Shown: positions 1-7,515, counted from the stretch's first letter. The stretch: DNA of 10,225 nt from Bacteroidota bacterium (GCA_024640925.1 JAHEEB010000074.1:1-10225), one strand, 5' to 3'. A program made the numbers and translations. Notes: generated from the sequence alone by a model not told the origin.

Positions 1-32
1 TTTCAATTTGTATTTCGATATTTTCCCTCCTT

Positions 33-120
<88 letters not shown>

Positions 121-166
121 TTTTAGTCAGTTCTGCAGCTGAATTGCTTATTTTTTTAAAGCAGCA

Positions 167-197
167 CAAAAGTATAAAAACGATCCAGAAATACAAA
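167..197 (-). promoter_or_regulatory. Bacteroidota-type vegetative promoter for the tRNA-Ser gene
   Basis: On the minus strand a TTTG (194-197) is followed after exactly 19 bases by TACTTTTG (167-174). This matches the Bacteroidota housekeeping promoter pattern TTTG-N19-21-TAnnTTTG. Transcription should start near position 160, giving a leader of about 40 bases before the mature tRNA 5' end at 120. The box lies just past the stop of floA, so the tRNA can be expressed independently of that operon. Its start has not been mapped. Confidence 0.75.
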
Positions 198-214
198 AAA
201 ATATTCTGAAAAAC

Positions 215-1198
215 CTATTTATTTGACTTTTTTGATTTGTCAGTGCCTGCTATTGAGTCTCTCATGGATGTATCGGCTTCAATATTTTTAACCCTTAAAT
301 AATCCATAATTCCCAGATTCCCTGATTTAAAGGCTTCTGCCATTGCCAGGGGAACCTGTGCTTCAGCCTCAATAACTTTAGCACGTGCTTCCTGTGATTT
401 GGCTTTCATCTCCTGTTCCAGAGCAACCGCCATGGCGCGTCGCTCCTCAGCTTTTGCCTGTGCAATATTTTTATCAGCATTAGCCTGGTCCATTTGAAGA
501 AAAGCACCTATATTCTTTCCTATATCAATGTCGGCAATATCAATTGAAAGAATTTCGAAAGCGGTTCCAGCATCGAGTCCTTTATCAAGCACAACCTTTG
601 AAATGGAATCAGGATGTTCCAGTACTTCCTTGTGAGATAATGATGAACCAATTGATGAAACAATACCTTCACCAACACGGGCTAGAACTGTGTCTTCTCC
701 GGCACCACCCACGAGTTGTTTAATGTTTGCCCTTACTGTAACACGAGCCTTGGCAATAAGCTGAATGCCATCTTTTGCTACAGCACTCACCGGGGGAGTA
801 TCAATAACCTTGGGGTTAACAGACATCCTGACTGCCTCTAAAACATCCCTTCCAGCCAAATCAATGGCTGTTGCAGCTTTAAAATCGAGCGAAATATTGG
901 CTTTATCGGCCGAAATAAGTGCTTTTACTACCGATAGAACATTTCCTCCAGCCAGATAATGAGCTTCCAGCTCATCGCGGTTTAAATTTAATCCGGCTTT
1001 TGTAGCATTTACCAAAGCATTTAAAATTATTGCAGGCGGAACCTTACGAATTCTCATACCTACCAACTGTCCAATTGGAACATAAACTTTTGCAAATACT
1101 GCACTGAACCATAATCCAAGTGGAACAAAATAAAAGAACAGCCATAAAATAACTATGATGCCTATTATTAAAACTAAATAAATTCCAAATCCATCCAT
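215..1198 (-). CDS. floA: Flotillin-like protein FloA
   Basis: This is a 327-residue protein of the FloA/YqfA (UPF0365) family, a bacterial flotillin that organises ordered membrane microdomains and oligomerises on the inner membrane. The length is near the usual ~330. Residues 5-30 are a strongly hydrophobic hairpin-like membrane anchor ([19 protein letters not shown]). It is followed by the signature [16 protein letters not shown] and an SPFH/PHB-like region to about residue 235, with [19 protein letters not shown] and the [18 protein letters not shown] stretch highly characteristic of FloA. Residues about 240-295 are Ala/Glu/Lys-rich and predicted to form the flotillin coiled coil; the tail is polar. 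The start lies 5 bases after the stop of the NfeD-like gene, so the two are almost certainly cotranscribed. The pairing of a flotillin with a short NfeD protein is a known recurrent arrangement. Confidence 0.96.
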   Translation of the reverse strand: MDGFGIYLVLIIGIIVILWLFFYFVPLGLWFSAVFAKVYVPIGQLVGMRIRKVPPAIILNALVNATKAGLNLNRDELEAHYLAGGNVLSVVKALISADKANISLDFKAATAIDLAGRDVLEAVRMSVNPKVIDTPPVSAVAKDGIQLIAKARVTVRANIKQLVGGAGEDTVLARVGEGIVSSIGSSLSHKEVLEHPDSISKVVLDKGLDAGTAFEILSIDIADIDIGKNIGAFLQMDQANADKNIAQAKAEERRAMAVALEQEMKAKSQEARAKVIEAEAQVPLAMAEAFKSGNLGIMDYLRVKNIEADTSMRDSIAGTDKSKKSNK

Positions 1199-1203
1199 AG
1201 GTT

Positions 1204-1668
1204 TTATTTTTTAGGTTTTACATAAATTTTATTCTTGTCGCAGCTTATAACAACAATCTCAGTATTTGTGTTGATATAACCGCCCAAAGAGCTAGCCTCG
1301 ATAATCTTATCATTAATTAGCACTTTTCCCATAGGGTTAAGCCTTGAAATAGTTATTCCTGTGTCTCCTGCACCAAAAGGTCCTTCTGCTATTGTAGGGG
1401 CATGACTGTCAATGGAGCTTTTTAATCCAAATTTATTCCATGTTTTAGTCTTAAATGCAATTACAAATAAAGTAATAATGCAGGTTATGGAAGCTAATAA
1501 GATGTAGTTGCCAAGATCCTTATGATAATAGTAACCACAAACAATACCTGCTATAATAAAAAACGTGCCAGCTATACCGGCAATGTTAATTCCGGGAAAA
1601 ATAAGAAACTCAATAAGCAGAAGGATTATACCCAGGGCGATTATTGAGAAAACAATGTAAATTGACAT
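1204..1668 (-). CDS. NfeD-like membrane protein (short form)
   Basis: The 154-residue protein has three predicted transmembrane segments (about residues 2-22, 27-47 and 54-73) followed by a soluble C-terminal domain (about 95-154) of the NfeD OB-fold type. The segment [20 protein letters not shown] plus a final KIYVKP strand is the typical NfeD C-terminal signature (G-x-G-x-A/T-x-x-x-L-x-P-x-G-x-V). The ClpP-class serine protease domain of long NfeD proteins is absent, so this is the short form. It lies between clpS (12 bases upstream) and floA (5 bases downstream). By analogy with other NfeD-flotillin pairs it probably partners FloA in the membrane; its molecular role is not established. Confidence 0.9.
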   Translation of the reverse strand: MSIYIVFSIIALGIILLLIEFLIFPGINIAGIAGTFFIIAGIVCGYYYHKDLGNYILLASITCIITLFVIAFKTKTWNKFGLKSSIDSHAPTIAEGPFGAGDTGITISRLNPMGKVLINDKIIEASSLGGYINTNTEIVVISCDKNKIYVKPKK

Positions 1669-1680
1669 GCTTTATTTTTA

Positions 1681-1968
1681 CTAGTCGATTGTTGCTTCAA
1701 GGCCTTTATCAATAAGGGCTTCGCGATAAGGTTTCAAAAAATTGTATCTGCCTTTTTTAACATCGCATTTTCCCTTATAATGGACCAGGAACGTACATTG
1801 TTCGGCCTGGATACTATCCATTTCACAAACATCAATTAGTGTTTCGATAACATAGTCGAATGTGTGATGTTCATCGTTATGCAATATCAAAAACCTGCCT
1901 TTATCTGAATCTACATCAACAAGTTCCTCAAACTCAGGTTTGCTTTTTAATAATTCCTTATCACTCAT
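1681..1968 (-). CDS. clpS: ATP-dependent Clp protease adaptor ClpS
   Basis: This is a 95-residue ClpS, the small cytoplasmic adaptor that binds N-degron substrates and delivers them to a ClpA/ClpC-type unfoldase with ClpP. The core runs from FLILHNDEHHTFDYVIETL (residues 27-44) through QCTFLVHYKGKC to an ALIDKGLEATID end. N31, D32 and H63 align with E. coli N34, D35 and H66, which recognise the substrate alpha-amino group. The E. coli gatekeeper Met40 position is Phe37 here, so hydrophobic end-residue preference may differ (inference). The short acidic N-terminal extension (1-24) is where ClpS proteins engage the unfoldase. No clpA is adjacent; instead the gene leads an apparent operon with the NfeD-like gene and floA. 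Confidence 0.95.
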   Translation of the reverse strand: MSDKELLKSKPEFEELVDVDSDKGRFLILHNDEHHTFDYVIETLIDVCEMDSIQAEQCTFLVHYKGKCDVKKGRYNFLKPYREALIDKGLEATID

Positions 1969-2003
1969 ATTCTTCTTTTAAAACACCCTTAATTTATAAA
2001 AGA

Positions 2004-2011
2004 CAAAATTA
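2004..2011 (-). promoter_or_regulatory. Candidate -7 element upstream of clpS
   Basis: On the minus strand TAATTTTG matches the Bacteroidota -7 consensus TAnnTTTG and lies 35 bases before the clpS ATG. No TTTG is present at the expected -33 distance, so this rests on one half of the promoter only. If real, it would drive clpS, the NfeD-like gene and floA together. Confidence 0.45.
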
Positions 2012-2030
2012 ATAATATAAATTTAATAAT

Positions 2031-2044
2031 ATTGTTCAGACAAT
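2031..2044. other. Small dyad in the gap between the SPOR gene and clpS
   Basis: ATTGT-TCAG-ACAAT is a perfect 5-bp inverted repeat with a 4-base loop. It lies 9 bases past the stop of the TPR/SPOR gene and about 20 bases upstream of the clpS -7 element. It is too short, and followed by too mixed an A/T tract, to be called an intrinsic terminator with confidence. It could equally be an operator-like site or chance in AT-rich DNA. Confidence 0.25.
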
Positions 2045-2052
2045 GAAGTATT

Positions 2053-3975
2053 TCACCATTTTTTTTGGCCAAACTCGATTTCTCTTGCATTCTGAATAGA
2101 TATCTTTTTTTGTTCATAATAGGGAACAACAAAGGCATCTTTAAATCCATAATTTTTAACCTTGTCTAGGGCTTCTCTTGCAGCTTTTGAGGTTGCAAAG
2201 TATCCGACGAAATATTTCACCATTTCATTACCTTCTATTTGTTCTACAGCTAAAGGAAACAACCCTCCAAATGTCTCAATTGGCATAATTTGGCTATAAG
2301 CACCCAATTGTATCCGGTAAAGCAACTGATCTGGAATTTTTTCATTAATTGGTATGGGGTTTTCAATTGAATAAGGACTAGTGATTAATATTTCGAACGG
2401 CGATATTTTTGTTTTATCATATTCCCAAGCCTGTTGTTGAGAGGTATTATCAGATCTTTCTGTTTTATACACATAAATATTCAGGTCTCCCACTTTTTGA
2501 TCTATGTATACAGCCTCAGTATCGACATAATTTTCAATGGTTTCTGGTTGCAATGGTTTCGATTCGCCTCTCAATTCCTGCGCTCTGGAAAACATTTTAT
2601 CTGTTTCCTTTCGCTTCAAGGCTAATTCCTTCTCAAGAGATTTTATTTCTGAAAATATTATTTTTCGATTGTTTGCATCGGCTTCAATACTCAATCGATT
2701 CTTTTTAGAAATTATCAATGAATTCATGGAGTCACAAAGAAGTTGTTTGCCAAGCGCTTCTTTAAGGATAAGATCGTACTCACTCAAAACAATTGAAGTA
2801 CTGTCCGGAGATAAATTTTCAATATCTGCATGTACATCAACTTTTTCTGCTTTAACAGGCAAACTGGAAATTTGAGCTATTTCTTCTGAAGTTTTCGGGA
2901 ACAAATAAGTTGACTTGTTTTCGATAATGACTTTGTAAGCAGTCACAAAGTTTCCTGATGTACTCCTGTTGGATAGAAATACAGCTGTTTTACCTATAGA
3001 ATCAGGAATATACAGAAAATCGTCGAAGGGGGTATTTATCGGAAATTCCATTCTTTCTGGTATATTAAATGATTTCAGTGCATCATTAAATACCGATTTA
3101 TAAATATCATATCCTCCCAATCCGCCAAGCTTATCAGAACTAAAATAAAGAGTCCGTGAATTCTTGTCGAAATATGGATATTCCTCATTATCTCTTGTAT
3201 TTAAAGCAATGATTGGCTCAGGAAGGGAAAATTCTTTATCTGTAATCTTGCTAACAAAAAATAAGTCTTTCTTCGTTTTATTGTTTTTACTTATTCCTGC
3301 GAAATATAAAAGATCTTCTGTATTTGTTTTTCCCGGCATAAACATAGTACCCTTGTAATCTTTTTTTTTATCGTCGGACAACATAAGCTCATTAGGTTTA
3401 GATATTAAATTACCTTTCAGATAAACAGTACACACTCTTCCAATATGTTCATAGGTTATTTCTTCCTTTGATTTTGTAGTAATATCTGCAATCTTAAATG
3501 TTTCCATTTTCGCAATCTCCAATGCTTTTTGCCAGAAATCAATATGGAATTCTTTTCGTTGTTTCTTCCCGGAAAGGTTTCTGAAATTTAGAAGGGAAAT
3601 TTCAGCTTCGCTGAACCTGTAATTTCTATAAAAAGTAAGGAAAAGGTAAAAATGAACATCGGAAGTATAATTCTTTGAAGCAGCAAAACTGAGAAGTTCA
3701 ATGCATTTATCATAATTTATATTATTATCAAGATAACATCTTCCTAAATAATAGGTGTAATTCACTTCTTTTGAATAGTTTGCATACAATTTCTCGAATC
3801 CGGCAATTGCTTCGGTGTAATTACCTTCATTAAAATAAGTCATGGATCTTTTTTCAAGCTCAGCTTTAGTAAGTTCCTGTGCAATACAAACTGACGGGAT
3901 AGTCATTAATGCTACAATGAAAAAAAAATGACCAACAAATTTTAACACCAAATTTTTCATAACCATCCCTTTCAT
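2053..3975 (-). CDS. Exported TPR - PD40 - coiled coil - SPOR-domain protein
   Basis: A 640-residue exported protein, function unassigned. In order: a signal peptide (about 7-33, ending SVCIAQ), TPR-like helices (43-130, e.g. YFNEGNYTEAIAGFEKLY), PD40 beta-propeller blades (263-295, with YPYFDKNSRTLYFSSDKLGG and GGYDIYKS; a second blade near 320-337), a charged coiled coil (396-470) and a C-terminal SPOR-like fold (551-626, YRIQLGAY...KYFVGYF...GFKDAFVVPYY). TPR plus PD40 recalls the Bacteroidota PorE/OmpA-like envelope proteins, but here a SPOR-like module, a peptidoglycan (denuded glycan) binder in other bacteria, replaces the OmpA domain. A role in envelope or septal architecture is an inference. 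Methionines at codons 1, 4 and 6 are all possible starts; codon 6 (ATG at 3958-3960, after AAAGGGATGG) gives the most normal signal peptide, so the protein may be 635 residues. Confidence 0.85.
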   Translation of the reverse strand: MKGMVMKNLVLKFVGHFFFIVALMTIPSVCIAQELTKAELEKRSMTYFNEGNYTEAIAGFEKLYANYSKEVNYTYYLGRCYLDNNINYDKCIELLSFAASKNYTSDVHFYLFLTFYRNYRFSEAEISLLNFRNLSGKKQRKEFHIDFWQKALEIAKMETFKIADITTKSKEEITYEHIGRVCTVYLKGNLISKPNELMLSDDKKKDYKGTMFMPGKTNTEDLLYFAGISKNNKTKKDLFFVSKITDKEFSLPEPIIALNTRDNEEYPYFDKNSRTLYFSSDKLGGLGGYDIYKSVFNDALKSFNIPERMEFPINTPFDDFLYIPDSIGKTAVFLSNRSTSGNFVTAYKVIIENKSTYLFPKTSEEIAQISSLPVKAEKVDVHADIENLSPDSTSIVLSEYDLILKEALGKQLLCDSMNSLIISKKNRLSIEADANNRKIIFSEIKSLEKELALKRKETDKMFSRAQELRGESKPLQPETIENYVDTEAVYIDQKVGDLNIYVYKTERSDNTSQQQAWEYDKTKISPFEILITSPYSIENPIPINEKIPDQLLYRIQLGAYSQIMPIETFGGLFPLAVEQIEGNEMVKYFVGYFATSKAAREALDKVKNYGFKDAFVVPYYEQKKISIQNAREIEFGQKKW

Positions 3976-4047
3976 AATGATTGCAAAAATTAAAAATATT
4001 ATAATGAGCAGTAAAAAGATTTATTCACAATCATTAGATAAAAATTA

Positions 4048-4055
4048 TACCTTTG
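4048..4055 (+). promoter_or_regulatory. Candidate -7 element upstream of the FKBP gene
   Basis: TACCTTTG is an exact TAnnTTTG match 29 bases before the FKBP start codon, so transcription would begin near 4062 with a short leader. The -33 position (about 4025-4028, TTCA) does not match TTTG. It lies in the 109-base divergent region shared with the minus-strand SPOR gene, for which no convincing -7 box is visible. Confidence 0.55.
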
Positions 4056-4084
4056 CAGCCAAAACATAACAAACCAGAATAAAA

Positions 4085-4816
4085 ATGAAAAATATTGTAA
4101 AAATTGTAATCGTAGCATTTCTTGCTTCGAATTTTATTGCATGTACCAGTCAATCTGGCAAAGCCCCAAAACTACAGAGTAACAAGGATACAATAAGTTA
4201 CCTGATTGGTGTATGGGTCGCATCTGTTCCTGCCAAGGATGCAGATAAAGATCAAATAGATCTCGATTTGGTGAAGAAAGGTATGGCTGATGTATTCGCC
4301 GGTAATGATTCTGTTTTTTCCGCACAAAAAATTCAGGAAATTTTAGGCAAATGGTCTATGGATCAACAGCAAAAGAAATCTGAAGTAGCACGTAAAGAAG
4401 GAACTGATTTTCTTGAAAAAAACAAAGCTAAACCTGGTGTTGTAACTACAGCTAGTGGTCTACAATATAAAGTTATTCAGGAAGGTGCCGGAAAACAGCC
4501 AACTGTTATTGATACAGTTGAAGTTCATTATGTTGGCCACCTTATTAATGGTGATAAATTTGACAGTTCACGTGATAGAAATGAACCTGCTAAATTTGTT
4601 CTTGGACAGGTTATAAAAGGATGGACTGAAGGTTTACAATTAATGAAAGAAGGTGCTAAATACGAATTGTACATTCCTAGTGAACTTGCTTACGGGCCAC
4701 AACAAATGGGTGACAAAATCAAACCTAATTCAGTGTTGGTCTTCGAAGTTGAATTGCTTAAAGTAATACAAGGTTCAGCTCAAAATGCACAACCTTCTCA
4801 AATGATGCCAGAATAA
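4085..4816 (+). CDS. FKBP-type peptidyl-prolyl cis-trans isomerase, lipoprotein
   Basis: The 243-residue protein has a lipoprotein signal peptide with lipobox FIAC and acylated Cys20, so it should be membrane-anchored in the envelope. Residues 30-120 form a helical, charged N-terminal region like the dimerisation domain of Mip/FkpA proteins (DTISYLIGVWVAS...). Residues 125-228 are a full FKBP domain. The rotamase pocket residues of human FKBP12 are retained: Y149, F159-D160, F171, V176-I177, W180, Y203 and F220 (equivalent to Y26, F36-D37, F46, V55-I56, W59, Y82, F99). It should catalyse prolyl isomerisation during folding of envelope proteins. The tail after 230 is polar and disordered. A cyclophilin follows after 26 bases, giving a two-gene PPIase operon. 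Confidence 0.95.
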   Translation: MKNIVKIVIVAFLASNFIACTSQSGKAPKLQSNKDTISYLIGVWVASVPAKDADKDQIDLDLVKKGMADVFAGNDSVFSAQKIQEILGKWSMDQQQKKSEVARKEGTDFLEKNKAKPGVVTTASGLQYKVIQEGAGKQPTVIDTVEVHYVGHLINGDKFDSSRDRNEPAKFVLGQVIKGWTEGLQLMKEGAKYELYIPSELAYGPQQMGDKIKPNSVLVFEVELLKVIQGSAQNAQPSQMMPE

Positions 4817-4842
4817 GACTGATTTAGTTTGATTATACATCG

Positions 4843-5301
4843 ATGAAGAAAGCTTTTATACATACAGGGAAAGGCCTTATGAAAGTTGAGTTTTATGAGG
4901 CGGATGCTCCCGGAACTGTAGCTAACTTTGTTAAGTTAGCTGAATCGGGGTTCTATGATGGATTACGATTTCATAGGGTTATACCTAACTTTGTAATTCA
5001 GGGTGGTTGTCCTTTCTCAAAAGATCCTTCAAGCGGAAGAGCTGGTACTGGTGGTCCCGGGTATACAATAAAATGTGAACTCGACGGAAAAAATCAGTAT
5101 CATGAACGTGGCGTTTTATCAATGGCTCATGCCGGAAAAGACACCGGTGGTTCCCAGTTTTTTATTTGTCACAGCCGCCAAAACACAGCACATCTTGACC
5201 ATAAACATACATGTTTCGGAAAGGTTGTTGAAGGAGTCGAAGTAATCGATAAAATTAAGCAGGGCGATCTGATTGAAAAAATAGTCATAATAGAAGAATA
5301 A
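4843..5301 (+). CDS. Cyclophilin-type peptidyl-prolyl cis-trans isomerase
   Basis: This 152-residue single-domain cyclophilin is near the minimal family length and has no signal peptide or membrane segment, so it is probably cytoplasmic. The signature [13 protein letters not shown] holds the catalytic R45 with F50 and Q53. The pocket continues with [16 protein letters not shown] (F107 equivalent to CypA F113) and [12 protein letters not shown] (L118, H122). The CypA Trp121 position is His117, a substitution that in other bacterial cyclophilins goes with weak cyclosporin binding. It follows the FKBP lipoprotein in an apparent operon and is closed by a strong terminator one base after its stop codon. 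Paired with an FKBP of different location, it would serve a different protein pool. Confidence 0.95.
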   Translation: MKKAFIHTGKGLMKVEFYEADAPGTVANFVKLAESGFYDGLRFHRVIPNFVIQGGCPFSKDPSSGRAGTGGPGYTIKCELDGKNQYHERGVLSMAHAGKDTGGSQFFICHSRQNTAHLDHKHTCFGKVVEGVEVIDKIKQGDLIEKIVIIEE

Positions 5302-5345
5302 AAAAAGAAGGCTGCTCACTCACACTCACGGGCAGCCTTCTTTTT
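5302..5345. terminator. Strong bidirectional intrinsic terminator
   Basis: GAAGGCTGC (5307-5315) pairs perfectly with GCAGCCTTC (5332-5340) around a 16-base loop. The stem is flanked by A5 on the left and T5 on the right, which extend it to 14 bp and supply a U-tract. It follows the cyclophilin stop codon directly. On the minus strand the stem is followed by TTTTTTTATTC, so it would also stop transcription arriving from the right. Confidence 0.93.
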
Positions 5346-5351
5346 AACATG

Positions 5352-5469
5352 TTATTTGTAGTTTAATCTCTTTATTCTAATTCTTTTTACTGGTACCTCA
5401 TCTGTTTTTGGTGTAAGAAAAAGATAAGACCACATCCTTTATTTCCTTTTCGTTTGTGTTAGCTGACAT
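5352..5469 (-). pseudogene. Possible frameshifted remnant of a small minus-strand gene
   Basis: Two short overlapping minus-strand reading frames lie here. The first opens with ATG at 5467-5469 and reads MSANTNEKEIKDVV before stopping at 5398. The second, in another frame, reads WSYLFLTPKTDEVPVKRI... to a TAA at 5352-5354. A single-base shift near 5431-5437 would join them into one ~39-residue basic peptide. The stop lies 7 bases before the bidirectional terminator, where a convergent gene should end. No promoter or homologue is recognised, and frames this short arise by chance, so this is a weak call. A short intact 27-residue peptide starting at ATG 5433-5435 is the alternative. Confidence 0.2.
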
Positions 5470-5493
5470 TATTTTAAGAATAATTAAAAAGTG

Positions 5494-5522
5494 ATGCAAC
5501 CGTTTTAAGAATTTCAGACACT
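5494..5522 (+). promoter_or_regulatory. Candidate ECF-type (autoregulatory) promoter upstream of the first sigma gene
   Basis: No TAnnTTTG box is visible before the sigma gene. Instead ATGCAACCGTTTT (5494-5506) carries the AAC core typical of ECF -35 elements, and CACT (5519-5522) lies 18 bases after it in the -10 position. The expected start near 5529 would leave a leader of about 15 bases before the ATG at 5544. A very similar box occurs at 8537-8565 on the minus strand. ECF genes commonly drive their own operons; that this one does is an inference. Confidence 0.5.
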
Positions 5523-5543
5523 ATATATCGAACTATTTACAGA

Positions 5544-6077
5544 ATGACCTTTAAAACCAAATTTTCAGAAAAAGAAATCGTTGAGGGATGCCTTAGAGAT
5601 GAAAGGTTGTTTCAAAAAATGCTTTATGATAAATACAAGAATGGCATGTATACAGTTGTTTTTAGAATTATCAGGAATGAAAACTTATCGTGCGATGCAT
5701 TGCAGGAAGGATTTATTCTGGTTTATCAAAACCTGAAAAGCTATCGGTTCGAGTCTTCATTAGGATCATGGATAAAGACAATAATGATACGAAGCGCCCT
5801 GAAAACATTAAAAAATGAAATCCAATACAACGAGTTGGATAGTTCTGAGGTAAATATTCCCGTAACCTGGGATGAAAACCTCACCGGGGAAACACTGGAC
5901 AAAGCCATTTCCATGTTAAGTCCAGGATACCGCACTGTTTTCTTACTGATTGAAGTTGAAGGTTACTCACATAAAGAGGTAGCTAAAATGCTTAATATCT
6001 CTGAGGGAACTTCAAAATCTCAGTTGTCTCGATCAAAAGGATTACTTCAAAATCAATTAAAAGAAATGGTTTCATAA
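5544..6077 (+). CDS. ECF-type RNA polymerase sigma factor
   Basis: A 177-residue sigma-70 family protein with only regions 2 and 4, the ECF layout and usual length. Region 2 spans about residues 22-92 (LFQKMLYDKYKNGMYTVVFR, then DALQEGFILVYQNL and SLGSWIKTIMIRSALKTLK), covering core binding and -10 recognition. After a poorly conserved linker, region 4 (about 117-171) has LSPGYRTVFLLIEVEGYSHK and EVAKMLNISEGTSKSQLSRSK, the helix-turn-helix that reads the -35 element. It is the first gene of a four-gene operon, and the anti-sigma-like gene starts 2 bases after its stop. An ECF-type box upstream suggests autoregulation. Its region 4 resembles that of the second sigma gene at the right end of the window, so they are paralogues. 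Confidence 0.95.
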   Translation: MTFKTKFSEKEIVEGCLRDERLFQKMLYDKYKNGMYTVVFRIIRNENLSCDALQEGFILVYQNLKSYRFESSLGSWIKTIMIRSALKTLKNEIQYNELDSSEVNIPVTWDENLTGETLDKAISMLSPGYRTVFLLIEVEGYSHKEVAKMLNISEGTSKSQLSRSKGLLQNQLKEMVS

Positions 6078-6079
6078 TT

Positions 6080-6781
6080 ATGAGAGAGATTGGACGAGAT
6101 AGATTCCGTAAAGCAATTGGTGAACTTCCTGAGTTTTCATGTAAAGATGAATATTTGTGGGCAAAAGTTGAAAAAGAGCTTGATAAAAGAAATATTATTT
6201 CTTCTGAATTTGGAGAAAATATGCTGGAATTTCATGCATCGGAAGAAATTTTGGAAAATATTGAGAGTCCACAGGAAAAGTCGACATTAAAAAAAGCCAT
6301 TAATCAATTGCCTGAGCATGCTTTACAAATTGATATTTGGCCGGTAGTTGAGAAAGAACTTAATTCGACTCAAAAACAGCAATCAAAGAAATTTTATTTG
6401 AGTTTACTTAAAGTCGCAGCTGTTTTTGTCCTTTTAGTAGGTGGTGGGTTAATTTACAGGCTTATTGTAAATTCGAATGAAAAAGACACCATATCATATA
6501 GTATTGAAATAATTGATGATAATACGATTCTGCAAATGCCTTTAAATAGTGAAGGCGATGATCATATTCAAGCTATTTGCCTGAATAATCCGGTAGTTTG
6601 TTCGACACCCGAGTTTATTGAACTTAACAAACAAATCGAGGATATAGAAAAAGAACTTGAAAACATTTCGAATATTCTCCTGCAAAACAACGACCCTCAA
6701 ATACAACGATATTACTATCAGTTAGAAAATGAGAAAGTCGAAATAGAAAAGAAAATAATAAGAGTCATTAACCAATCATAA
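6080..6781 (+). CDS. Anti-sigma-like single-pass membrane protein with duplicated N-terminal motif
   Basis: A 233-residue protein with one transmembrane helix (about 106-130, LLKVAAVFVLLVGGGLIYRL), cytoplasmic N-terminus and outside C-terminus. Starting 2 bases after an ECF sigma stop codon and having this topology, it is most likely the cognate anti-sigma factor; no zinc-binding (ZAS) motif is seen. The cytoplasmic part holds a direct duplication: residues 11-34 (KAIGELPEF...W..VEKEL) and 72-94 (KAINQLPEH...W..VEKEL). The outside part has two cysteines (C167, C174) that could form a disulfide and a long coiled coil (about 178-232). Sensing through the coiled coil and releasing sigma is an inference from position. 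Confidence 0.8.
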   Translation: MREIGRDRFRKAIGELPEFSCKDEYLWAKVEKELDKRNIISSEFGENMLEFHASEEILENIESPQEKSTLKKAINQLPEHALQIDIWPVVEKELNSTQKQQSKKFYLSLLKVAAVFVLLVGGGLIYRLIVNSNEKDTISYSIEIIDDNTILQMPLNSEGDDHIQAICLNNPVVCSTPEFIELNKQIEDIEKELENISNILLQNNDPQIQRYYYQLENEKVEIEKKIIRVINQS

Positions 6782-6791
6782 AAGTTAAGTC

Positions 6792-7487
6792 ATGAGAAAA
6801 ACTATTTTTTTTACAGCTATTTGTATGCACGTTTGTGTAGCTTTTACCCAAACAGAAACAATCAATGTTCCAAGTGAGCCAGATTCAGTAGATGTTAAAT
6901 ACGACAGAATTTATAAATTGTTTTTAGAAGAAAATAACCAGGAAGTAACGCATCTATATAAATTATGTATCACTCCATTTGGTAACCCTGGATTCGCATT
7001 TGAGCAAAAGTTCTGCAAAGTTTTTTCTACGGAAACCAGTATCTTTTTTGGAAAAAGAAATGGTGTATTGTTCATGGATGTTAGTGGACCAATAAGAAAT
7101 ACAAATTATGGCATTGGATCTTTTCCTTATTCTGTTGGATTTTCCGAACAAATAAAATACTATTATAACTTAAAAAGAAGACAACGTTTGGGTAGAAAAA
7201 TAAATGGTTTTTCTGGTAATTATTTTTCCATTGGATATAGTGGGCAGTATCTAAAATATTCCGATTATGTGCTGGAGATTTATAATGTAAATAAATATTA
7301 TCAGGAGACTACAGTGTCTTATGGCCTGCAACGCAGAATAGGAAATATCGGGTTTATAGAACCTTCCGTTGATATTAATTTTTTTCAGGATATGGATAAA
7401 TCAAGCATTCTTTTTAGAACAGCACTTCGCCTGAAGTTGGGATTCAGCATAAATTCTTTTGCAAACTTAAAAAGGATGCTTAGCTGA
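6792..7487 (+). CDS. Predicted small outer-membrane beta-barrel protein
   Basis: A 231-residue protein with a signal peptide (about 1-20, FFTAICMHVCVAFTQ) and no other hydrophobic helix. The mature part is full of alternating aromatic/glycine strands. It has the stretch YYYNLKRRQRLGRKINGFSG followed by NYFSIGYSG and later SYGLQRRIGNIGFIEPSVDI, a pattern I associate with small Bacteroidota outer-membrane barrel proteins. It ends in strand-like LRLKLGFSI plus a short tail. It lies 10 bases after the anti-sigma-like gene and 28 before the next gene, within the operon. No enzymatic motif is seen. As a member of a sigma-controlled operon it may be the envelope component whose level or state the system monitors, which is speculative. 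The family is not identified by name. Confidence 0.65.
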   Translation: MRKTIFFTAICMHVCVAFTQTETINVPSEPDSVDVKYDRIYKLFLEENNQEVTHLYKLCITPFGNPGFAFEQKFCKVFSTETSIFFGKRNGVLFMDVSGPIRNTNYGIGSFPYSVGFSEQIKYYYNLKRRQRLGRKINGFSGNYFSIGYSGQYLKYSDYVLEIYNVNKYYQETTVSYGLQRRIGNIGFIEPSVDINFFQDMDKSSILFRTALRLKLGFSINSFANLKRMLS

Positions 7488-7515
7488 TTTATCAATCAAT
7501 ACTAATTCGAATAGG

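Noticed and set aside
184..210. CAGAA/TTCTG inverted repeat after floA
   Set aside because: Only five clean pairs with a bulge and a T-rich loop; too weak to call a terminator, and it overlaps the tRNA promoter.
765..959. Plus-strand open frame inside floA
   Set aside because: It lies wholly within a clearly recognised gene on the other strand, is low in complexity and matches no family pattern.
2537..2560. Further TGCAAC-like sites, as here on the minus strand within the SPOR gene
   Set aside because: These lie within coding sequence, lack the TTTT run at the right distance or the downstream CT element, and are expected by chance.
2409..2875. Three overlapping plus-strand frames opposite the SPOR gene
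   Set aside because: They are antisense shadows of a coherent multi-domain protein; their translations are rich in Phe/Ser/Cys with no domain pattern.
5119..5319. Minus-strand frame opposite the cyclophilin
   Set aside because: It starts inside the terminator stem and mirrors a conserved cyclophilin; no promoter or family signal.
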